DNA from: Schoenoplectus triqueter
Taxonomy: Eukaryota > Streptophyta > Magnoliopsida > Poales > Cyperaceae
NCBI GenBank assembly: GCA_964058805.1
Contig: CAXKVV010000367.1
Location: 1 to 58,240, forward strand
Direction of reading: 5' to 3'
Length of the DNA: 58,240 bases
In this document: positions 49,094-58,240 of the stretch, in pieces
Layout: each line of letters begins with the position of its first letter
Numbering within the stretch: position 1 is the stretch's first letter
The notes under the pieces: generated by a model
The model's input: only the letters and a program-made list of their open reading frames with translations
Databases searched by the model: none
Told to the model about the DNA's origin: nothing
Made by a program: the position numbers and the translations under genes

Positions 49094-51469
49094 GACATTC
49101 TACGGTATTAATTTTGCACAAAAAATAGGCAGCATGCATTAAAAACAGCACTTTAAACGTGTTGTTTGAGTTTTTCAACCATTTTGGCCGTAAAACTACA
49201 TGAAATTTCGTGCAAATTAATATAATTACTCCTAATTAGGACTATTAGAAGATTGTCCAATTAAAACTTCGATATGAACTTTCTATGGTGCTAATTTTGT
49301 ACAAAAGTTAAGTAAGATGCATTAAAAGCTGCTGTTTTAAACGAATTATTTGAGTTTTTCAACACTTTTTTACCTCATAACTACTCGTAATCCAGATAAA
49401 TTTAATATAGTTACTCCTAGTTGTGCCTATTAAAGGAATATCCAGCTACCACTTTGATATGAACACTCTACGGTACTAATTTGGCACAAAACATAAGTAG
49501 GTTGCATTAAAAATAGCTGTTTAAACTAGTTGTTTGAGTTTTTCAAAAAATTTGGCCGCATAATTACGAATAATTTCTTAAAAATTAAAATAATTATTCC
49601 TAAATATGCCTATTATAAGATTATCAGATTACAACTTCGATATGAATATTTTACGACACTAATTTTGCAAAAAACATAAGTAGGATTCAATAAAAACAGC
49701 TGTTTAAACAAGTTGTTTGGGTTTTCCGAAAATTTTGGACGCATAACTACACATAATATCTTAGAAATTAAAATAATTACTCCTAAATATGCCTATTATA
49801 AGATTTTTATGATTTAAACTTCTATATGAATATTCTACGACATTAATTTTGCACAAAACATAAGTAAGATGCTTTGAAAACGGCTGTTTAAATAAGTTGT
49901 TTGAGTTTTTCAAAATTGTTGTCCGCATAACTGCACATTATTTCATGAAAATTAATATCATTACTCCTAATTATACCTATTATAATATTGTCCAATGAAC
50001 ACTCTGATATGAATATCCAACGACGCTATTATTTATAGAACATAAGTATGATATATTAGAAAACTGCTATTTAAGCTAGTTGTTTAAGATTTTTTTCAAC
50101 ATTTTTGGTCTCATAACTGCACATAATTTCGTAAAAAGTAATATAATTACTCCAAATTATGCCAATTAAAAGATTATCCAATTAACACTTCCATATGAAC
50201 ATTCTACGACATTAATTTTGCACAAAAAATGAGTAGCACGTATTAAAAACAGCCGTTCCAACAAGTTTTTCGAGTTTTGCAAATATTTTGGCCGCGTAAC
50301 TGCATATAATTTTGTGCAAATTAATATTATTACTCCTAACTATGTCTATTATAAGATTATCCATTTAAAACATCGATATGAACATTCTGCGACGCTAATA
50401 TTGCACAAAACATATGCAAGATTCATTAGAAACTGATGTTTAAACAAATTGTTCGAGTTTTTCAACATTTTTGGTTTCATAACTATACATCATTTCGTCA
50501 AAACTGAAATAGCCTCTTTGAATTATGTCTATTAAAAGATTATCCAATTAACAGCTCGATATGAATATTCTAGGACACTAATTTTGCACAAAACATAAGT
50601 AGGATGCATTAAAAACAGATGTTTAAACTAGCTGTTTGAGTTTTTCAAAGTTTTGGCCGCATAACTACACATAATTTCTTGCAAATTAATATAGTTACTC
50701 CTAAATATGTCTATTATAAGATTGTCCATTTATATGTTCCATATGAATATTCTACTACACTAATTTTGCACAAAACATAAGTACGATGCTTTTAAAAACA
50801 ACTGTTTAAAAAGGTTGTTTGAGTTTTTCAAAAATATTGGGCGCATAACTATACATATTTTCGTGAAAACTAATATAATTACTCCTGATTATAAGATTAT
50901 CCAATTAATACTTTGATACGAATATCCTATGACACTAATTTTTCATAAAACATAAGTAAGATACCTAAAAACTGCTGTTTAAACTAATTGTTTAAGATTT
51001 TCAACATTTTCGGCCTCATAACTACATATAATTTCGTGGAAATTGATATAATTACTCCTAATTATGTCTATTGCAATATTATCCAATTAATACTTCGATA
51101 TGAATATTCTACGAAACTAATTTTGCACAAAACATAAGTATTATGCTTTTAAAACAGCTGTTTAAACAAGTTGTTTGAGTTTTTTAAAATTATTGTCCGC
51201 ATAACTACACATAATTATGTAAAAATTAATATAATTACTCCTAATTATACCTATTATAAGATTGTCCAATTAACACTTTGATATGAATATCTCACGACAC
51301 TAATTTTTCATAAAACATAAGTAATCTTACATTAGAAACTGCTGTTTAAACTAGTTGTTTGAGATTTTCAATATTTTTTGCCTCGTAACTACACATAATT
51401 ACGTAAAAATTAATATAATTACTCCTAATTATGCCTATTAGATGATTAACCGATTAACACATCAATATG
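49094..51469. repeat. HOR unit 18, type D (2,376 bp)
   Basis: Same as unit 14 at every site compared; the last unit of the homogeneous block. Confidence 0.92.
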
Positions 51470-53845
51470 GACATTCTACGGTATTAATTTTGCACAAAAA
51501 ATAGGCAGCATGCATTAAAAACAGCACTTTAAACGTGTTGTTTGAGTTTTTCAACCATTTTGGCCGTAAAACTACATGAAATTTCGTGCAAATTAATATA
51601 ATTACTCCTAATTAGGACTATTAGAAGATTGTCCAATTAAAACTTCGATATGAACTTTCTATGGTGCTAATTTTGTACAAAAGTTAAGTAAGATGCATTA
51701 AAAGCTGCTGTTTTAAACGAATTATTTGAGTTTTTCAACACTTTTTTACCTCATAACTACTCGTAATCCAGATAAATTTAATATAGTTACTCCTAGTTGT
51801 GCCTATTAAAGGAATATCCAGCTACCACTTTGATATGAACACTCTACGGTACTAATTTGGCACAAAACATAAGTAGGTTGCATTAAAAATAGCTGTTTAA
51901 ACTAGTTGTTTGAGTTTTTCAAAAAATTTGGCCGCATAATTACGAATAATTTCTTAAAAATTAAAATAATTATTCCTAAATATGCCTATTATAAGATTAT
52001 CAGATTACAACTTCGATATGAATATTTTACGACACTAATTTTGCAAAAAACATAAGTAGGATTCAATAAAAACAGCTGTTTAAACAAGTTGTTTGGGTTT
52101 TCCGAAAATTTTGGACGCATAACTACACATAATATCTTAGAAATTAAAATAATTACTCCTAAATATGCCTATTATAAGATTTTTATGATTTAAACTTCTA
52201 TATGAATATTCTACGACATTAATTTTGCACAAAACATAAGTAAGATGCTTTGAAAACGGCTGTTTAAATAAGTTGTTTGAGTTTTTCAAAATTGTTGTCC
52301 GCATAACTGCACATTATTTCATGAAAATTAATATCATTACTCCTAATTATACCTATTATAATATTGTCCAATGAACACTCTGATATGAATATCCAACGAC
52401 GCTATTATTTATAGAACATAAGTATGATATATTAGAAAACTGCTATTTAAGCTAGTTGTTTAAGATTTTTTTCAACATTTTTGGTCTCATAACTGCACAT
52501 AATTTCGTAAAAAGTAATATAATTACTCCAAATTATGCCAATTAAAAGATTATCCAATTAACACTTCCATATGAACATTCTACGACATTAATTTTGCACA
52601 AAAAATGAGTAGCACGTATTAAAAACAGCCGTTCCAACAAGTTTTTCGAGTTTTGCAAATATTTTGGCCGCGTAACTGCATATAATTTTGTGCAAATTAA
52701 TATTATTACTCCTAACTATGTCTATTATAAGATTATCCATTTAAAACATCGATATGAACATTCTGCGACGCTAATATTGCACAAAACATATGCAAGATTC
52801 ATTAGAAACTGATGTTTAAACAAATTGTTCGAGTTTTTCAACATTTTTGGTTTCATAACTATACATAATTTCGTCAAAACTGAAATAGCCTCTTCGAATT
52901 ATGTCTATTAAAAGATTATCCAATTAACATCTCGATATGAATATTCTAGGACACTAATTTTGCACAAAACATAAGTAGGATGCATTAAAAACAGATGTTT
53001 AAACTAGCTGTTTGAGTTTTTCAAAGTTTTGGCCGCATAACTACACATAATTTCTTGCAAATTAATATAGTTACTCCTAAATATGTCTATTATAAGATTG
53101 TCCATTTATATGTTCCATATGAATATTCTACTACACTAATTTTGCACAAAACATAAGTACGATGCTTTTAAAAACAACTGTTTAAAAAGGTTGTTTGAGT
53201 TTTTCAAAATTATTGGGCGCATAACTATACATATTTTCGTGAAAACTAATATAATTACTCCTGATTATAAGATTATCCAATTAATACTTTGATACGAATA
53301 TCCTATGACACTAATTTTTCATAAAACATAAGTAAGATACCTAAAAACTGCTGTTTAAACTAATTGTTTAAGATTTTCAACATTTTCGGCCTCATAACTA
53401 CATATAATTTCGTGAAAATTGATATAATTACTCCTAATTATGTCTATTGCAGTATTATCCAATTAATACTTCGATATGAATATTCTACGAAACTAATTTT
53501 GCACAAAACATAAGTATTATGCTTTTAAAACAGCTGTTTAAACAAGTTGTTTGAGTTTTTTAAAATTATTGTCCGCATAACTACACATAATTATGTAAAA
53601 ATTAATATAATTGCTCCTAATTATACCTATTATAAGATTGTCCAATTAACACTTTGATATGAATATCTCACGACACTAATTTTTCATAAAACATAAGTAA
53701 TCTTACATTAGAAACTGCTGTTTAAACTAGTTGTTTGAGATTTTCAATATTTTTTGCCTCGTAACTACACATAATTACGTAAAAATTAATATAATTACTC
53801 CTAATTATGCCTATTAGATGATTAACCGATTAACACATCAATATG
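51470..53845. repeat. HOR unit 19, type D to type E transition (2,376 bp)
   Basis: The left half is type D (CGTAACTGCATATAA in M7). From M8 onward it changes: TTTCATAACTATACATAATT, CCTCTTCGAATTATG, AACATCTCG, CAAAATTATTGGGCGC (M10), TCGTGAAAATTG and TTGCAGTATT. Private ATTGCTCCTAATT lies at about 53,610. Confidence 0.92.
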
Positions 53846-56222
53846 GACATTCTACGGTATTAATTTTGCACAAAAAATAGGCAGCATGCATTAAAAACAG
53901 CACTTTAAACGTGTTGTTTGAGTTTTTCAACCATTTTGGCCGTAAAACTACATGAAATTTCGTGCAAATTAATATAATTACTCCTAATTAGGACTATTAG
54001 AAGATTGTCCAATTAAAACTTCGATATGAACTTTCTATGGTGCTAATTTTGTACAAAAGTTAAGTAAGATGCATTAAAAGCTGCTGTTTTAAACGAATTA
54101 TTTGAGTTTTTCAACACTTTTTTACCTCATAACTACTCGTAATCCAGATAAATTTAATATAGTTACTCCTAGTTGTGCCTATTAAAGGAATATCCAGCTA
54201 CCACTTTGATATGAACACTCTACGGTACTAATTTGGCACAAAACATAAGTAGGTTGCATTAAAAATAGCTGTTTAAACTAGTTGTTTGAGTTTTTCAAAA
54301 AATTTGGCCGCATAATTACGAATAATTTCTTAAAAATTAAAATAATTATTCCTAAATATGCCTATTATAAGATTATCAGATTACAACTTCGATATGAATA
54401 TTTTACGACACTAATTTTGCAAAAAACATAAGTAGGATTCAATAAAAACAGCTGTTTAAACAAGTTGTTTGGGTTTTCCAAAAATTTTGGACGCATAACT
54501 ACACATAATATCTTAGAAATTAAAATAATTACTCCTAAATATGCCTATTATAAGATTTTTATGATTTAAACTTCTATATGAATATTCTACGACATTAATT
54601 TTGCACAAAACATAAGTAAGATGCTTTGAAAACGGCTGTTTAAATAAGTTGTTTGAGTTTTTCAAAATTGTTGTCCGCATAACTGCACATTATTTCATGA
54701 AAATTAATATCATTACTCCTAATTATACCTATTATAATATTGTCCAATGAACACTCTGATATGAATATCCAACGACGCTATTATTTATAGAACATAAGTA
54801 TGATATATTAGAAAACTGCTATTTAAGCTAGTTGTTTAAGATTTTTTTCAACATTTTTGGTCTCATAACTGCACATAATTTCGTAAAAAGTAATATAATT
54901 ACTCCAAATTATGCCAATTAAAAGATTATCCAATTAACACTTCCATATGAACATTCTACGTCATTAATTTTGCACAAAAAAATGAGTAGCACGTATTAAA
55001 AACAGACGTTCCAACAAGTTTTTCGAGTTTTGCAAATATTTTGGCCGCGTAACTGCATATAATTTTGTGCAAATTAATATTATTACTCCTAACTATGTCT
55101 ATTATAAGATTATCCATTTAAAACATCGATATGAACATTCTGCGACGCTAATATTGCACAAAACATATGCAAGATTCATTAGAAACTGATGTTTAAACAA
55201 ATTGTTCGAGTTTTTCAACATTTTTGGTTTCATAACTATACATAATTTCGTCAAAACTGAAATAGCCTCTTGGAATTATGTCTATTAAAAGATTATCCAA
55301 TTGACATCTCGATATGAATATTCTAGGACACTAATTTTGCACAAAACATAAGTAGGATGCATTAAAAACAGATGTTTAAACTAGCTGTTTGAGTTTTTCA
55401 AAGTTTTGGCCGCATAACTACACATAATTTCTTGCAAATTAATATAGTTACTCCTAAATATGTCTATTATAAGATTGTCCATTTATATGTTCCATATGAA
55501 TATTCTACTACACTAATTTTGCACAAAACATAAGTACGATGCTTTTAAAAACAACTGTTTAAAAAGGTTGTTTGAGTTTTTCAAAATTATTGGGCGCATA
55601 ACTATACATATTTTCGTGAAAACTAATATAATTACTCCTGATTATAAGATTATCCAATTAATACTTTGATACGAATATCCTATGACACTAATTTTTCATA
55701 AAACATAAGTAAGATACCTAAAAACTGCTGTTTAAACTAATTGTTTAAGATTTTCAACATTTTCGGCCTCATAACTACATATAATTTCGTGAAAATTGAT
55801 ATAATTACTCCTAATTATGTCTATTGCAGTATTATCCAATTAATACTTCGATATGAATATTCTACGAAACTAATTTTGCACAAAACATAAGTATTATGCT
55901 TTTAAAACAGATGTTTAAACAAGTTGTTTGAGTTTTTTAAAATTATTGTCCGCATAACTACACATAATTATGTAAAAATTAATATAATTACTCCTAATTA
56001 TACCTATTATAAGATTGTCCAATTAACACTTTGATATGAATATCTCACGACACTAATTTTTCATAAAACATAAGTAATCTTACATTAGAAACTGCTGTTT
56101 AAACTAGTTGTTTGAGATTTTCAATATTTTTTGCCTCGTAACTACACATAATTACGTAAAAATTAATATAATTACTCCTAATTATGCCTATTAGATGATT
56201 AACCGATTAACACATCAATATG
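53846..56222. repeat. HOR unit 20, type E (2,377 bp)
   Basis: Type E markers: GGGTTTTCCAAAAATTTTGG (M4), CTACGTCATTAA and CAAAAAAATGAGT with one extra A (M7, giving 2,377 bp), ACAGACGTTCC, CCTCTTGGAATTATG and AATTGACATCTCG (M8/M9). Private change in M12: ACAGATGTTTAAACAAG (about 55,906), which breaks the CAGCTG palindrome there. Confidence 0.92.
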
Positions 56223-58240
56223 GACATTCTACGGTATTAATTTTGCACAAAAAATAGGCAGCATGCATTAAAAACAGCACTTTAAACGTGTTGTTTGAGT
56301 TTTTCAACCATTTTGGCCGTAAAACTACATGAAATTTCGTGCAAATTAATATAATTACTCCTAATTAGGACTATTAGAAGTTTGTCCAATTAAAACTTCG
56401 ATATGAACTTTCTATGGTGCTCATTTTGTACAAAAGTTAAGTAAGATGCATTAAAAGCTGCTGTTTTAAACGAATTATTTGAGTTTTTCAACACTTTTTT
56501 ACCTCATAACTACTCGTAATCCAGATAAATTTAATATAGTTACTCCTAGTTGTGCCTATTAAAGGAATATCCAGCTACCACTTTGATATGAACACTCTAC
56601 GGTACTAATTTGGCACAAAACATAAGTAGGTTGCATTAAAAATAGCTGTTTAAACTAGTTGTTTGAGTTTTTCAAAAAATTTGGCCGCATAATTACGAAT
56701 AATTTCTTAAAAATTAAAATAATTATTCCTAAATATGCCTATTATAAGATTATCAGATTACAACTTCGATATGAATATTTTACGACACTAATTTTGCAAA
56801 AAACATAAGTAGGATTCAATAAAAACAGCTGTTTAAACAAGTTGTTTGGGTTTTCCAAAAATTTTGGACGCATAACTACACATAATATCTTAGAAATTAA
56901 AATAATTACTCCTAAATATGCCTATTATAAGATTTTTATGATTTAAACTTCTATATGAATATTCTACGACATTAATTTTGCACAAAACATAAGTAAGATG
57001 CTTTGAAAACGGCTGTTTAAATAAGTTGTTTGAGTTTTTCAAAATTGTTGTCCGCATAACTGCACATTATTTCATGAAAATTAATATCATTACTCCTAAT
57101 TATACCTATTATAATATTGTCCAATGAACACTCTGATATGAATATCCAACGACGCTATTATTTATAGAACATAAGTATGATATATTAGAAAACTGCTATT
57201 TAAGCTAGTTGTTTAAGATTTTTTTCAACATTTTTGGTCTCATAACTGCACATAATTTCGTAAAAAGTAATATAATTACTCCAAATTATGCCAATTAAAA
57301 GATTATCCAATTAACACTTCCATATGAACATTCTACGTCATTAATTTTGCACAAAAAAATGAGTAGCACGTATTAAAAACAGACGTTCCAACAAGTTTTT
57401 CGAGTTTTGCAAATATTTTGGCCGCGTAACTGCATATAATTTTGTGCAAATTAATATTATTACTCCTAACTATGTCTATTATAAGATTATCCATTTAAAA
57501 CATCGATATGAACATTCTGCGACGCTAATATTGCACAAAACATATGCAAGATTCATTAGAAACTGATGTTTAAACAAATTGTTCGAGTTTTTCAACATTT
57601 TTGGTTTCATAACTATACATAATTTCGTCAAAACTGAAATAGCCTCTTGGAATTATGTCTATTAAAAGATTATCCAATTGACATCTCGATATGAATATTC
57701 TAGGACACTAATTTTGCACAAAACATAAGTAGGATGCATTAAAAACAGATGTTTAAACTAGCTGTTTGAGTTTTTCAAAGTTTTGGCCGCATAACTACAC
57801 ATAATTTCTTGCAAATTAATATAGTTACTCCTAAATATGTCTATTATAAGATTGTCCATTTATATGTTCCATATGAATATTCTACTACACTAATTTTGCA
57901 CAAAACATAAGTACGATGCTTTTAAAAACAACTGTTTAAAAAGGTTGTTTGAGTTTTTCAAAATTATTGGGCACATAACTATACATATTTTCGTGAAAAC
58001 TAATATAATTACTCCTGATTATAAGATTATCCAATTAATACTTTGATACGAATATCCTATGACACTAATTTTTCATAAAACATAAGTAAGATACCTAAAA
58101 ACTGCTGTTTAAACTAATTGTTTAAGATTTTCAACATTTTCGGCCTCATAACTACATATAATTTCGTGAAAATTGATATAATTACTCCTAATTATGTCTA
58201 TTGCAGTATTATCCAATTAATACTTCGATATGAATATTCT
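56223..58240. repeat. HOR unit 21, type E, cut by the window end (2,018 bp)
   Basis: Shares the type E markers of unit 20, including CTACGTCATTAA and CCTCTTGGAATTATG. Private changes: GAAGTTTGTCC (about 56,377), GGTGCTCATTTTG (about 56,416) and GGGCACATAACT (about 57,969). It ends just after the start of M12; the array evidently continues to the right. Confidence 0.92.

Larger units (their letters stand above)
8531..58240. repeat. satellite array: ~183-bp monomer in a 13-mer, 2,376-bp higher-order repeat, 20 full units plus a partial
   Basis: The phrase GA(A/C)ATTCT and its variants recur every 174-186 bp from 8,536 to the window end, always on the same strand, with no inversion and no inserted element. 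Using monomer starts at this phrase, the unit from 11,080 reads M1 11,080; M2 11,262; M3 11,447; M4 11,630; M5 11,814; M6 11,997; M7 12,183; M8 12,366; M9 12,549; M10 12,731; M11 12,905; M12 13,087; M13 13,270; next M1 13,455. M10 is short (174 bp). Neighbouring monomers are clearly diverged, whereas equivalent monomers in successive HORs are nearly identical, the definition of a higher-order repeat. Stop codons occur throughout and no frame of 60 codons exists. Centromeric location is likely by analogy, not proven. Confidence 0.97.

Noticed and set aside
39590..51469. Identical HOR units 14-18 as an assembly artefact
   Set aside because: Not excluded, but identical units in one block are normal for recent satellite expansion, and neighbouring units have consistent linked variants. 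Raw long reads are needed to settle copy number.
8531..58240. CRISPR array
   Set aside because: Although highly regular, the repeat has no short conserved repeat with unique spacers. The whole 183-bp monomer and 2,376-bp unit are conserved, there are no cas genes, and the context is eukaryotic.
8531..58240. rDNA spacer or telomeric/subtelomeric repeat
   Set aside because: No rRNA-like block and no TTTAGGG-type runs are present. GTTTAAAC and TTTGAG motifs are part of the monomer, not telomere repeats.

Overview
The window is AT-rich eukaryotic DNA, most likely from a flowering plant, and I find no convincing protein-coding or RNA gene in it. The plant assignment is an inference. It rests on plant-style LTR retroelement debris, TATAAATA-type LTR promoters, a ~183 bp satellite monomer (a common length for plant centromeric satellites) and fold-back/MITE-like elements. 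I cannot name the species or recognise the satellite family.

Layout. Positions 1-8,530 are a gene-free flank of decayed repeats: a 21-bp minisatellite (about 930-1,420), a nested fold-back element with a 143-bp tandemly duplicated arm (2,610-3,220), an element with internal 300-bp-spaced direct repeats (about 4,745-5,365), a strongly decayed tandem repeat with ~175-185 bp period (5,560-6,430), two copies of a TATA-bearing LTR-promoter-like segment 242-244 bp apart (7,090-7,440), and a minus-strand LTR-like segment (about 7,600-8,530). From about 8,530 to the right edge (about 49.7 kb) the window is one uninterrupted satellite array, all in one orientation, and it continues beyond the window.

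The array is the main content. Its monomer is about 183 bp (174-186). Thirteen distinct monomers (M1-M13) form a higher-order repeat (HOR) of 2,375-2,377 bp. Twenty complete HOR units and a partial 21st are present, after one diverged M13-like leading monomer. Within the 13-mer, M1-M3 resemble M7-M9 and M5-M6 resemble M12-M13, which suggests the 13-mer arose by duplicating a ~6-mer and adding one monomer. Across units, linked single-base variants define types. Units 4, 7, 9 and 10 are type A; 5, 8 and 11 type B; 6 and 12 type C; 13-18 type D; 19-21 type E. The order A-B-C occurs at units 4-6 and again at 10-12, exactly 14,256 bp (6 HORs) apart. Several units are mosaics of other types. Units 14-18 look identical at every site I compared, so this is the most recently amplified part. 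The leftmost unit is the most diverged.

Interpretation (inference). This looks like the edge of a centromeric or pericentromeric satellite array, with a homogenised interior, a diverged rim and, 2 kb outside the array, a much older relic that appears to be a distant relative of the same satellite. Overlapping dyad symmetries centred on GTTTAAAC recur in most monomers and are the best candidate for a functional motif. Centromere function itself cannot be shown from sequence.
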